From NCBI RefSeq assembly GCF_030997045.1, contig NZ_CP116899.1, positions 3,496,001-3,560,000 of the forward strand: a DNA stretch of 64,000 nucleotides, read 5' to 3'. Under the pieces are notes generated by a model. The model had not been told where the DNA came from. It worked only from the letters and a program-made list of their open reading frames with translations, and made no database searches. The position numbers and the translations under genes are program-made. Shown here in pieces: positions 52,671-61,700 of the stretch (the first letter of the stretch is position 1; every line of letters starts with the position of its first letter). This stretch comes from Microbulbifer sp. TB1203. Its GTDB lineage: Bacteria > Pseudomonadota > Gammaproteobacteria > Pseudomonadales > Cellvibrionaceae.

Positions 52671-53317
52671 TAGGCGGTCTCCGATCTCGCTAAGGGCACT
52701 TTGCCCGTAGCGCAGCGAAGGGCCACCGCCCGATAAAACGAGGAAAGATTACCGTGTTTTCCCCAACCAAAATTTCTCTTACTGGCAACCCACAATACTT
52801 GCTGTAACTTGCCGGCCCCTGGATCTCTGACGAAGGCACCAGGAACGAAGCTGCAGGACTGGAATTTCTTACACGACTTGCAACTGCGTACCTAAAAAGA
52901 ACTCCAAATTTTTCGCTACAACAGGCCGATTTCTGTTTCCGAACCCGCCTCAATAACGTTGCCATCTGTGGCGGCCGGAGCGCCTTTAGCGCGAAGCGCG
53001 TTGCGTAGGCCGTCCGCAGCATGGCCTGGTTATTGTAGGCGGTCTCCGATCTCGCTAAGGGCACTTTGCCCGTAGCGCAGCGAAGGGCCACCGCCCGATA
53101 AAACGAGGAAAGATTACCGTGCTTTCCCCAACCAAAATTTCTCTTACTGGCAACCCACAATACTTGCTGTAACTTGCCGGCCCCTGGATCTCTGACGAAG
53201 GCACCAGGAACGAAGCTGCAGGACTGGAATTTCTTACACGACTTGCAACTGCGTACCTAAAAAGAACTCCAAATTTTTCGCTACAACAGGCCGATTTCTG
53301 TTTCCGAACCCGCCTCA
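52588..53317 (-). repeat. Tandem duplication of a 365-bp gene-less cassette
   Basis: 52588-52952 and 52953-53317 are nearly identical; one substitution is visible (gtgttttcc versus gtgctttcc). Each unit is one attC plus about 280 bp without a convincing gene. The weak minus-strand frames in each unit begin inside the neighbouring copy. Duplication or repeated integrase capture of the same cassette is the likely origin. Confidence 0.85.
52951..53035 (-). other. attC recombination site, second copy
   Basis: CAATAAC and GTTATTG ends. It also preserves the uninterrupted target (TCAATAACG) of the intron that has split the next attC. Confidence 0.8.
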
Positions 53318-53358
53318 AGTCGTGGTAGAACGCCCCGTCACCGGGACGCCCCCACACA

Positions 53359-53391
53359 GATCCGGACGTGCGGAATTACCGCATCCGGCTC
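53359..53391 (-). ncRNA. Domain V of the attC intron
   Basis: GAGCCGGATGCGG and CCGCACGTCCGGATC fold into the catalytic hairpin of a group II ribozyme. Domain VI follows toward 53319. Confidence 0.85.
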
Positions 53392-53428
53392 CTCAATAGA
53401 ATCATTGCCCGTGTAAAGCACAGGCCCC

Positions 53429-56400
53429 TCAGTACCAATCCGCCGGGACAGCGCGCTTACGCACTGTTAACGGCTGGATTCGGTAATATCTCAACATTTC
53501 CTTCAGGCCTACCCAGTTGAAACTCCGCTTTTGACTGCGTCGATTCAACCACTTATACAGGCTATGCAAAACATGCCCGTAGATACGGGATACGCTCAGA
53601 CTGTTGTCCGGCAGGGCGAAGTAATTCCCGATTCCGTCAAGCTTCCTCTTCAGCATGGGCATCAGGCGATTCAGCCGTTTGTGGCGATTCTCCTTGATCC
53701 ATGTGTAGAGCGCTTGCAGCAGAGATTTGTGTTTCTTCGGGGCGGTCTTCCGCCGCAGACGAGGTCCGCCACCGAAGTCAACATCCCAATAGAACCTGAA
53801 ACCCAGAAATTCAAAGCTCCGCTCCTGGCCCGGATGAAAGCGGCTGAAGCGTTTGAGCGATGTTTTACCGGCCGCGACATCAAGGTTAAATTGCTTTAAT
53901 CTCGATGGCAACGCTCGGTAGAAGGCGTTGGCCTCGTCGCGGTACTGAAACGCTACAACAAGTCGAGTCGCCCCGGGGACCCTCCCCCGAGGCGCTCACA
54001 GAACCGGACGTGAACGTCTCCGCTCATCCGGCTCCTCCTACCCAGCCTGTCCATGTAATAAACGCCAATGGGCAAACAACCCCGGCTGTCTGCGCGCAAT
54101 ACGCTCCAACCAGTGGGTTGCTCGCCTCCTGTGGCCCCGCAGTCTTTTGAACTTGCGAGTTGCCCAAATTACGAGCCTACGGTCAATCCGCCGGAGGGTT
54201 GTATACAGCGCTGACTTGTAAAATGCGCTGTAGTAATTGATCCAGCCGCGGATCACCGCGTTGAACATCCTTGCCAAGTCTTCCAGTGACTTGTCGCTGC
54301 GCAGATGCAGTTTCCAGCTGCGTACTTCCTGCCGGATTGCTTTCGCCGCTTTGTTGCTGATCGCCGGACTGAAGTTGATGAAGAACTTTCCCTTCCGATT
54401 TTTCGATCTTCTCGGGCGAAAGGTGTAACCCAGAAAATCGAAACTGGTGGCGGGATAGTCCAGACGTCGATCGTCGTCTTTGCAGTAGACAATCTTGGTC
54501 TTCTCCGGATGAAGTTCCAGTCCACAATCTGCAAAGCGCTGTTCCAGCGCATTTTTCAGATGTTCGGCCTGCTTCCGTGTGCGGCAGTGACAAACACTAT
54601 CATCGGCGTACCGCTCGAAGGGAATGCTCGGATAGTGCCTTTGCATCCACGCATCGAAGGTATGGTGCAAGAACAGGTTCGCCAGCAGAGGACTGACCAC
54701 ACCCCCTTGCGGGGTGCCCTTGGTCCTCTCCTGTAATGCCCCACCATTCAGTTGCACCGGGGCTGTCAGCCATCGCTCGATGTAGAGCAGCACCCATTTG
54801 TCTTGGGTGTGGTGGCGCACCGCTCGCATCAAGAGTTCATGATCGATGTTATCGAAGAAACCCCTGATATCCAGATCAACGACCCAGTCGTTGCGCCAGC
54901 AGCGCTTGCGCGCCTGTCCAATCGCCTGACGGGCTGACTTGCCCGGCCGATAGCCGTAGGAGTCCGGATGAAAATGACGTTCCAGGTCCGGCTCCAGGGC
55001 TTGTTTGACTACCATTTGGGCAACCCGGTCCGCAACCGTTGGAATTCCCAGTGGACGAACACCACCGTCCGCCTTGGGAATCTCCACGCGTTTGACCGGT
55101 GGGGGTATGTAGCTACCAGACGCCAGTCGATTCCAGAGTTTATAGAGATTGCCTTCCAGCTTCTCTTCAAACATCTCCAGGGTCTGACCGTCTACGCCTT
55201 CCCCGCCCTTATTGGCCTTGACTCGTTTGTAGGCTTCCCACACCTGACGTTTAGTGATAGGAAATGACTTCGCCTGATTCAAGAGTGTCCTCCCATTGCT
55301 GGTTGCACTCTTGTCTCAGGCTGGATAGGGCAACCCCTTCGCTCCAGCTCCATTACAGAGCCTTCCTCACTACTACAGGTTGCTCCGCCCCTGTACCCCG
55401 CATTGGTACTCAGATACTCGTGGGGCTTCCACTTGCATCGCTCCCTTAGCATCGGGGTGACAGGTTCCCACGTTCCACACAAGAGCCTGAGCCGTGTTCT
55501 CGCCGCCTTTATGCCGGACGCCGCCTGGGCAGTAGACAGGTTTCTCCCAGACTTATCCCGGGTTAACGACTTCCCCCCGGTTTTGACGTCGTCCCTACGC
55601 TTTCGACACGTCATCAGCGGTTCACTTGCGTTCGACTTCACGGCCCTTACCTGACCGGTTCTTGACCGGCCTTTTCCATACTCGCTCACTACCACACCTT
55701 TTAAGTGCAGCAGCAGTAGGTGGTTTGAAGCCTCCGCCTGCACGGCGGCTCCGAGGGGCCCGCCCTCATCTCTTGTGCAGCACGGCTGCACGGAGGATTC
55801 ACATCCTCCAGTGCGCCTTCGTGGCGCACAGTCGTCCGCGTAACGGATGAGCATGGCGCGCCCCCTGAGTCCGGGCTTGACCCTTTTCTCGAACCACAGG
55901 TCGAGCACGTAGTGCAAGTAGATATTGGCCAGCACCGGGCTGATCACGCCCCCTTGCGGGGTTCCGCTAAGCGGCTTGTGATAACGGCCGTCCGGCTCGA
56001 TGATGCGCGCCTTCAACCATTGATTGATCAGGTTGAGTAGACGTTTGTCGTCGATGCGCTGTTCCAGCATCCGCAGCAGCCACCCGTGGTCCATGTTATC
56101 GAAGAAGCCTTTAATATCCGCTTCGACGATGTACCCGTAGCCCTTGAACTGAAGATTGAGCTGTAAGCTGTGTACGGCTTGATGCGCGCTTTTGTGCGGG
56201 CGGTAGCCGTAGCTATTGCGCAAAAAGTCTTGCTCCCAGATGCTCTGGAGTAACTCCGCAACACTTTGCTGCACCAGCTTGTCTTCTATCGTGGGCAGTC
56301 CGAGGGGACGCTCTGCGCCGTTTGCCTTGGGGATGTATACCCGCTTTACATCATTTACCCGAAAGCGGTTTGCCTTGAGATTCTGATGGATGCGGTGGAT

Positions 56401-56586
56401 ATTTTCCGGCAATCGCGCCCCGAAGTCTTCGGCTTCTACGCCGTCCACACCGGGAGCAGATCGCTTGTTGAGGTTAGCCCAGCCCCGCGTCAGCAAACCG
56501 GGATTCAGTTCTCCATATAAATTCTGAAACCGGTGCCGGGGATGGGTACGTGCTTTAAATGCTATGGCGTTTAAGGCGGTTGTCAT
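53429..56586 (-). CDS. Group IIC-attC intron reverse transcriptase/maturase, split by nested intron
   Basis: The coding sequence is 56586-55830 joined to 53961-53429. Joined, it is 1290 nt, 429 residues, in frame. Features: RT domains with YIPKANGAERPLGLPTIEDK, YGYRPHKSAHQAV, VEADIKGFFDNMDH, GTPQGGVISPVLANIYLHY, LIRYADD and, after the join, FVVAFQYRDEA, then the maturase domain and the class-typical KWLNRRSQKRSFNW. The break is one nucleotide after the second Asp codon of YADD. The sequence resembles attC-specific class C intron proteins and has no endonuclease domain. It functions only if the inner intron splices. Confidence 0.88.
54001..54034 (-). ncRNA. Domain V of nested intron, copy 1
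   Basis: A 34-nt hairpin, GAGCCGGATGAGCGG paired with TTCACGTCCGGTTC, carrying the AGC catalytic triad position. Confidence 0.88.
54038..55282 (-). CDS. Reverse transcriptase/maturase of nested intron, copy 1
   Basis: 414 residues. RT motifs: VDGQTLEMFE, VEIPKADGGVRPLGIPTVADR, YGYRPGKSARQAI, VDLDIRGFFDNIDH, GTPQGGVVSPLLANLFLHH, the active site YADD (225-228), ELHPEKTKIVYCK and FDFLGYTFRPR; then a maturase X domain (IRGWINYYSAFYKSAL). It ends with RRQPGLFAHWRLLHGQAG and has no HNH endonuclease domain, so retrohoming probably uses replication-fork primers. Its own YADD is coded TACGCCGATGATA, unlike the GACGACT of its targets. Same protein as 59495-60739. Confidence 0.95.
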   Translation of the reverse strand: MNQAKSFPITKRQVWEAYKRVKANKGGEGVDGQTLEMFEEKLEGNLYKLWNRLASGSYIPPPVKRVEIPKADGGVRPLGIPTVADRVAQMVVKQALEPDLERHFHPDSYGYRPGKSARQAIGQARKRCWRNDWVVDLDIRGFFDNIDHELLMRAVRHHTQDKWVLLYIERWLTAPVQLNGGALQERTKGTPQGGVVSPLLANLFLHHTFDAWMQRHYPSIPFERYADDSVCHCRTRKQAEHLKNALEQRFADCGLELHPEKTKIVYCKDDDRRLDYPATSFDFLGYTFRPRRSKNRKGKFFINFSPAISNKAAKAIRQEVRSWKLHLRSDKSLEDLARMFNAVIRGWINYYSAFYKSALYTTLRRIDRRLVIWATRKFKRLRGHRRRATHWLERIARRQPGLFAHWRLLHGQAG

Positions 56587-57138
56587 AGTGGTTTCCAGCC
56601 CTACCCTGTCCGGACTATGTTTCTGTTAAACGCCACGATTCCATTGTCGGCCCCTTCGCCATGCAAGCGGCTTTCCCGCTTTCGGACTACTATGAACCGA
56701 TCCGACTTCCAAGGGGCCTTCGTTCGCCTCGCGTTTTACTCGGCAGCCCTACCCACTTCCTGCGGGAACCTCCTTGGATCTCACAAGTTCCTGTCGCATC
56801 TCTTTACACATGCCACGGTTTGATAACTCCGCTGGCTCGCCACAACCTCGCCCTTGGCGGCTGTTTTGCATGGACTTCGACGGCGTTACAAGCCTCGTCA
56901 ACCAGGATTCGCTATTTTCGGAGCGATACCAACACTTCAGGCGCACGGCACGCCCTATGGCCTATGTAATTCTCTGTCTACGCTTCACGCTGCTTGTTCG
57001 CCTTGTGCTTCCTGCCACACAAATATTCCTAATTTCCGGGTTCCGCACAGCGCGCAAGACTCGATACGGGTGGCTGGCTAGGCCTTACCCGACAGGGACT
57101 TTCACCCTGCAAGATGCGACAAGCTTTGCTTGTCGCAC

Positions 57139-57220
57139 TAACGCCGCTCAGCACGCGCGGCTACGAAATGAAGGCGAAGCCGCAATGTAGTAGCCGTCGC
57201 CGTGACTGGCCTTGTTATGC
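57139..57220 (-). other. attC recombination site, split by the group IIC-type intron
   Basis: Right core GTTATGC (57214-57220). The left core is split: CAA at 53316-53318 and TAAC at 57139-57142. Arms CAGCACGCGCGGCTAC and GTAGCCGTCGCCGTG pair. Confidence 0.82.
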
Positions 57221-57236
57221 GGGGCCGCATTCTGGA

Positions 57237-57569
57237 TTACTCGGCCGGTGACTGAACCCATTTTAATTGCTCTCTTGAGAAAGTCCCCAGCCATTTTGTC
57301 TCGCCATTGTCTAGGACACATTCTACTTCGAAATCGCGCCCGTCATCGTGCGCCAAAACGATCGTTCCCAGTTCTCCAACTTGAGCTTCCGGGACATTCG
57401 TGTTTTTTGAGATCGCTTTAACGACATCATACTCTTTGAGGCTTTTGAAGCAGCCGAGACAAAGGACCTCCTCTGCTGCCTCCTTCTTCCTCAGCTCACC
57501 GAGCGCCTCACTCGAGGTAATTCTCAAATGAAACTCTTCACCGCATCTGAAACACTTCGTATATGTCAT
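57237..57569 (-). CDS. Cassette-encoded zinc-ribbon plus DUF4926-like protein
   Basis: 110 residues. The N-terminus has two Cys pairs (CFRCGEEF and CLGCF) that form a zinc ribbon. The C-terminus (VGELGTIVLAHDDGRDFEVECVLDNGETKWLGTF) resembles the small SH3-like DUF4926 domain, which is found in toxin-antitoxin and cassette proteins. The combination is unusual to my knowledge; function unknown. GTTATGC of the attC lies 16 bp beyond the stop. Confidence 0.7.
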   Translation of the reverse strand: MTYTKCFRCGEEFHLRITSSEALGELRKKEAAEEVLCLGCFKSLKEYDVVKAISKNTNVPEAQVGELGTIVLAHDDGRDFEVECVLDNGETKWLGTFSREQLKWVQSPAE

Positions 57570-57583
57570 GGTTCGCTACTTAC

Positions 57584-57667
57584 GCATAACGACCGCAGCA
57601 CGCGCGGCCTTGTAGTGAAGGCGCAGCCGTAACGGAAAGGCCGTCTCGGTGCCTGCGCTGGTTAGTC
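57584..57667 (-). other. attC recombination site
   Basis: GCATAAC and GTTAGTC ends; arms CCGCAGCACGCGCGGCC and GGCCGTCTCGGTGCCTGCG. Confidence 0.8.
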
Positions 57668-57705
57668 TTGTTCCTGGCACCGAACCATGCCCATTCTTTA
57701 AGACA

Positions 57706-58008
57706 TCAAATATTTTCTGCCACTTCAACCGCATGATTTTTTAGCTTTATTCCCCTATAAATCCCCAACCCTATAGCCATTAAACAAAAAATTGGCATTA
57801 AGTACTCTTGATTATAAACTATCTCGTTAGATTTTCTGTAGACAAATCCACCAACTAGCATTGGGATGAAAATTAGAACGGGATAGGAAAACCCCAGCCA
57901 GAATGCTTTAGCTGGCTGAATTTTTTTCTTTTCTGTGTAGCCCTCCAATAATCCGCCTAGGAAAAAGTATATGGCTATCCCAGCGAATGGAAGTAAATTC
58001 GAGTTCAT
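57706..58008 (-). CDS. Cassette-encoded three-helix membrane protein
   Basis: 100 residues with three hydrophobic helices (LLPFAGIAIYFFLGGLLEG, FWLGFSYPVLIFIPMLVGGFV, YLMPIFCLMAIGLGIYRGI) and short basic loops. AT-rich. No family recognised. The orientation and its position between two attC sites mark it as cassette cargo. Confidence 0.7.
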   Translation of the reverse strand: MNSNLLPFAGIAIYFFLGGLLEGYTEKKKIQPAKAFWLGFSYPVLIFIPMLVGGFVYRKSNEIVYNQEYLMPIFCLMAIGLGIYRGIKLKNHAVEVAENI

Positions 58009-58027
58009 ACGCTCTCTAAGACTAACG

Positions 58028-58192
58028 AGGCTGTAGAAAAACTCCGGCCTTTCGTTCTGGTTATATTTTGCCCAGAAAATCGCGCTCCTACGTGAATTCT
58101 GGACCTGTTTTGTATGGCGAAAAGCATTTCAGAGCACTCTCCGCACGAAAAATTTGCTACTTCAAGAAGTGCTCGAGTTTTTCTACAGCCTG
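58028..58192. mobile_element. MITE related to the IS1182-like element, in an attC core
   Basis: 165 bp with no gene. The ends AGGCTGTAGAAAAACT and AGTTTTTCTACAGCCTG equal those of the IS at 49407-51172, and AACG flanks both sides (58024-58027, 58193-58196). It lies in the same place and orientation in its attC as the IS does. Confidence 0.85.
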
Positions 58193-58274
58193 AACGTTGC
58201 CAACTGCGGCAGCCGGAACGCTTTTTGCGCGAAGCGCATTGTGTAGGCTGTCCGTCAGCTTGGCCTAGTTATGT
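58193..58274 (-). other. attC recombination site, split by the MITE
   Basis: Left core GACTAAC at 58020-58026 across the MITE; right core GTTATGT at 58268-58274. The body resembles the 52586 site (GCGGCAGCCGGAACGC). Confidence 0.78.
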
Positions 58275-58593
58275 TTTTCATGAATTTGTCGTTTAGTGCC
58301 GCTCTAAGGTTGTTTGCTACCCACGCAGGACATATGGCCATCTCCTCCAAGTAGGCTGCTAGTTGCACCTCATTTATTTCGTGAGGTTTTTCCTGGCAGC
58401 GGACAAATGATTCTATATCACCTTTTATAGGATCACGCTTCTTCCATGCGATATTTTTCAAGACAGTATTTAGGAGCCCAGCAGCATCTGCATGAGAAAG
58501 AGAAAATCTATCCATGAGAGCATTAACTACCGCTTTAGCATGAGTGCTTACGCGTATTCTTGCGGCTTCTATCTCTTCTTTAGAATATTGCAT
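58255..58593 (-). CDS. Cassette-encoded helical hypothetical protein
   Basis: 112 residues from ATG 58593, which has GAGTGAGG upstream. The longer frame to 58737 runs into the intron upstream and is rejected. Sequence: YSKEEIEAARIRVSTHAKAVVNALMDRF, GLLNTVLKNIAWKKRDPIKGDI, VQLAAYLEEMAICPAWVANNL. Helical and soluble; no family recognised. The intron that begins just upstream (58612) ends 18 bp before its start codon, so expression from the integron promoter depends on reading through or splicing that intron. Confidence 0.68.
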   Translation of the reverse strand: MQYSKEEIEAARIRVSTHAKAVVNALMDRFSLSHADAAGLLNTVLKNIAWKKRDPIKGDIESFVRCQEKPHEINEVQLAAYLEEMAICPAWVANNLRAALNDKFMKNITRPS

Positions 58594-58646
58594 GCCCTCA
58601 CTCAAACACCTGGTAGCTAAGGGCCTTGCGGCCCTTCGCCCCATAA

Positions 58647-58680
58647 GAACTGTACGTGATAGTTTCCCATCATACAGCTC
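58647..58680 (-). ncRNA. Domain V of the second host intron
   Basis: A 34-nt hairpin, GAGCTGTATGATGGG paired with CTATCACGTACAGTTC, followed by a domain VI stem with AAGGGCC/GGCCCTT. Confidence 0.85.
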
Positions 58681-58737
58681 AAGCCCTTTGAAGGCCGCAC
58701 AAGCGACCCACCTATTCATATCCAATATGGCCTCCAT

Positions 58738-61700
58738 TTAGGCGGCCAGTTTCTCATACGACGAGCTGTTCAGGAACCTTCGATCCCGTCGTGCATTCAC
58801 CCGCTGCTTCTTGGCTCTCGCTTCAAAGTAATCGCTGTCCTCCAGATCATATGGATTGGCATCACTGCGTATCTTGCTGTGATACCGAATCGGCAGGTCA
58901 CTGGCCTTGAACAACCGTATGAGTTTTGGACCCGACGTTGTCGGATAGTAGCACCCGTACTCAATACGACCTTTGAAGCGCTCACGGTAGCGTTTTCTGA
59001 TCCATGCCCACGTCTTAGATCGGTGTTCCCTTTGAAGCCACTTTTTCACCAGTGGATAGATCTTGTCGTCGACGTAACTCAGGCGTTCTTTTGCTACCAC
59101 GTGTCGATACGCATAGGCCCAGCCTCTGATCACAGCGTTGAGTTTTGCCAGTAGGGCGTGAAACGGAATGCCGCGATATTGCTTCAGCACGCCTCGCACC
59201 TTCATAAGCAACTCTCGGGTTTTACCGTCTTGAGGCTGGATCAGCAAGGTTTTTCGGTACTTTTTAAAATGAAAGCCCAGAAAGTTGAAGCCTTGCTCAA
59301 TATGACTGATGCGCGTTTTCTCTTCTGAGAGCTGTAATCCGCGCTCTGCCAGGAAACGTTCAACCTTTGGCCGAACCTCTTCCTCCAGAGCAGCTGGACT
59401 CTTCCCTGTAATAATGAGTCGAGTCGCCCCGGGGACCCTCCCCCCGAGGCGCTCACAGAACCGGACGTGAACGTCTCCGCTCATCCGGCTCCTCCTACCC
59501 AGCCTGTCCATGTAATAAACGCCAATGGGCAAACAACCCCGGCTGTCTGCGCGCAATACGCTCCAACCAGTGGGTTGCTCGCCTCCTGTGGCCCCGCAGT
59601 CTTTTGAACTTGCGAGTTGCCCAAATTACGAGCCTACGGTCAATCCGCCGGAGGGTTGTATACAGCGCTGACTTGTAAAATGCGCTGTAGTAATTGATCC
59701 AGCCGCGGATCACCGCGTTGAACATCCTTGCCAAGTCTTCCAGTGACTTGTCGCTGCGCAGATGCAGTTTCCAGCTGCGTACTTCCTGCCGGATTGCTTT
59801 CGCCGCTTTGTTGCTGATCGCCGGACTGAAGTTGATGAAGAACTTTCCCTTCCGATTTTTCGATCTTCTCGGGCGAAAGGTGTAACCCAGAAAATCGAAA
59901 CTGGTGGCGGGATAGTCCAGACGTCGATCGTCGTCTTTGCAGTAGACAATCTTGGTCTTCTCCGGATGAAGTTCCAGTCCACAATCTGCAAAGCGCTGTT
60001 CCAGCGCATTTTTCAGATGTTCGGCCTGCTTCCGTGTGCGGCAGTGACAAACACTATCATCGGCGTACCGCTCGAAGGGAATGCTCGGATAGTGCCTTTG
60101 CATCCACGCATCGAAGGTATGGTGCAAGAACAGGTTCGCCAGCAGAGGACTGACCACACCCCCTTGCGGGGTGCCCTTGGTCCTCTCCTGTAATGCCCCA
60201 CCATTCAGTTGCACCGGGGCTGTCAGCCATCGCTCGATGTAGAGCAGCACCCATTTGTCTTGGGTGTGGTGGCGCACCGCTCGCATCAAGAGTTCATGAT
60301 CGATGTTATCGAAGAAACCCCTGATATCCAGATCAACGACCCAGTCGTTGCGCCAGCAGCGCTTGCGCGCCTGTCCAATCGCCTGACGGGCTGACTTGCC
60401 CGGCCGATAGCCGTAGGAGTCCGGATGAAAATGACGTTCCAGGTCCGGCTCCAGGGCTTGTTTGACTACCATTTGGGCAACCCGGTCCGCAACCGTTGGA
60501 ATTCCCAGTGGACGAACACCACCGTCCGCCTTGGGAATCTCCACGCGTTTGACCGGTGGGGGTATGTAGCTACCAGACGCCAGTCGATTCCAGAGTTTAT
60601 AGAGATTGCCTTCCAGCTTCTCTTCAAACATCTCCAGGGTCTGACCGTCTACGCCTTCCCCGCCCTTATTGGCCTTGACTCGTTTGTAGGCTTCCCACAC
60701 CTGACGTTTAGTGATAGGAAATGACTTCGCCTGATTCAAGAGTGTCCTCCCATTGCTGGTTGCACTCTTGTCTCAGGCTGGATAGGGCAACCCCTTCGCT
60801 CCAGCTCCATTACAGAGCCTTCCTCACTACTACAGGTTGCTCCGCCCCTGTACCCCGCATTGGTACTCAGATACTCGTGGGGCTTCCACTTGCATCGCTC
60901 CCTTAGCATCGGGGTGACAGGTTCCCACGTTCCACACAAGAGCCTGAGCCGTGTTCTCGCCGCCTTTATGCCGGACGCCGCCTGGGCAGTAGACAGGTTT
61001 CTCCCAGACTTATCCCGGGTTAACGACTTCCCCCGGTTTTGACGTCGTCCCTACGCTTTCGACACGTCATCAGCGGTTCACTTGCGTTCGACTTCACGGC
61101 CCTTACCTGACCGGTTCTTGACCGGCCTTTTCCATACTCGCTCACTACCACACCTTTTAAGTGCAGCAGCAGTAGGTGGTTTGAAGCCTCCGCCTGCACG
61201 GCGGCTCCGAGGGGCCCGCCCTCATCTCTTGTGCAGCACGGCTGCACGGAGGATTCACATCCTCCAGTGCGCCTTCGTGGCGCACAGTCGTCTGCATATC
61301 GAATGACGTGCAGTTTACTGCGCCCGCGACTGCGCGAGGCAGGAACGACCAACTCTTCCAAACCGTCTAGTGCCATATTGCACAGGATCGGCGATATAAT
61401 GCCACCTTGCGGGGTGCCGTCTTCCGTTTCGTAGCGTGCTTCCTTGTCCATATACCCCGCTTTAAGCCATTGCCTTAACACCCGCTTGGGCAGCGGGATA
61501 TGCGTCAACAACCATTCATGACTGATGCGATCAAAGCAGGCTTTGATATCAGCTTCCAGAACCCATTGTGCTGCGGTCCTTTGGGCCAGAACAATAAAAC
61601 CTTGCTTGCAGGCATCGTGCAGGCTGCGCTTCTCTCGAAATCCGTAGGAATGTTTATCTCCCGTGGTTTCCGCAATCGGCTTAAGCCCCAGCGCATAGAG

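Larger units (their letters stand above)
53962..55829 (-). mobile_element. Nested group II intron, copy 1 (inserted at YADD codons)
   Basis: The 1868-nt intron starts GTGCGCCACGAAGGCGCAC at 55829 and ends GGCGACTCGAC at 53962. 55283-55829 holds ribozyme domains I-III, the maturase gene sits in domain IV, and domain V/VI occupy 53962-54037. A predicted EBS1, AGTCGTT (55571-55565), is in a loop closed by CCGGG/CCCGG and pairs with the last seven exon bases, GACGACT. It is nearly identical to 59418-61285; only two homopolymer-length differences are visible. Confidence 0.92.
53319..57138 (-). mobile_element. Group IIC-attC-type intron, itself interrupted by another intron
   Basis: The minus-strand 5' end is GTGCGACAAGC at 57138 and the 3' end is CTACCACGAC at 53319. 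Domain V is at 53359-53391. The flanks (CGTTA before, TTGAGGCGGG after) rejoin to CGTTATTGAG, exactly the empty site present in the tandem cassette at 52945-52957. The intron therefore sits inside an attC core. Excluding the nested element it is 1952 nt. 56587-57138 holds its 5' ribozyme domains and no gene. Confidence 0.88.
59418..61285 (-). mobile_element. Nested group II intron, copy 2 (inserted at YADD codons)
   Basis: 1868 nt, with the same ends as copy 1 (5' GTGCGCC at 61285, 3' CTCGAC at 59418). Domain V is at 59458-59491. Exon junctions are GCAGACGACT at the left of the splice and TCATTATTACAGG after it; joined, they read DDFIITG. Near-identity to copy 1 indicates recent transposition or recent gene conversion. 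Confidence 0.92.

Noticed and set aside
52690..53357. Minus-strand frames in the tandem cassette repeat
   Set aside because: They are duplicates that begin in the neighbouring unit or intron, and the related third cassette has a stop in the frame; treated as gene-less.
55279..56586. 435-residue minus-strand reading frame across the host RT and the nested intron
   Set aside because: It is chimeric: after YADD it reads into ribozyme domain I of the nested intron. The real protein needs the intron removed.
58255..58737. 160-residue version of the cassette gene
   Set aside because: Its first 48 residues translate domain V/VI of a group II intron; ATG 58593 has a good ribosome site.
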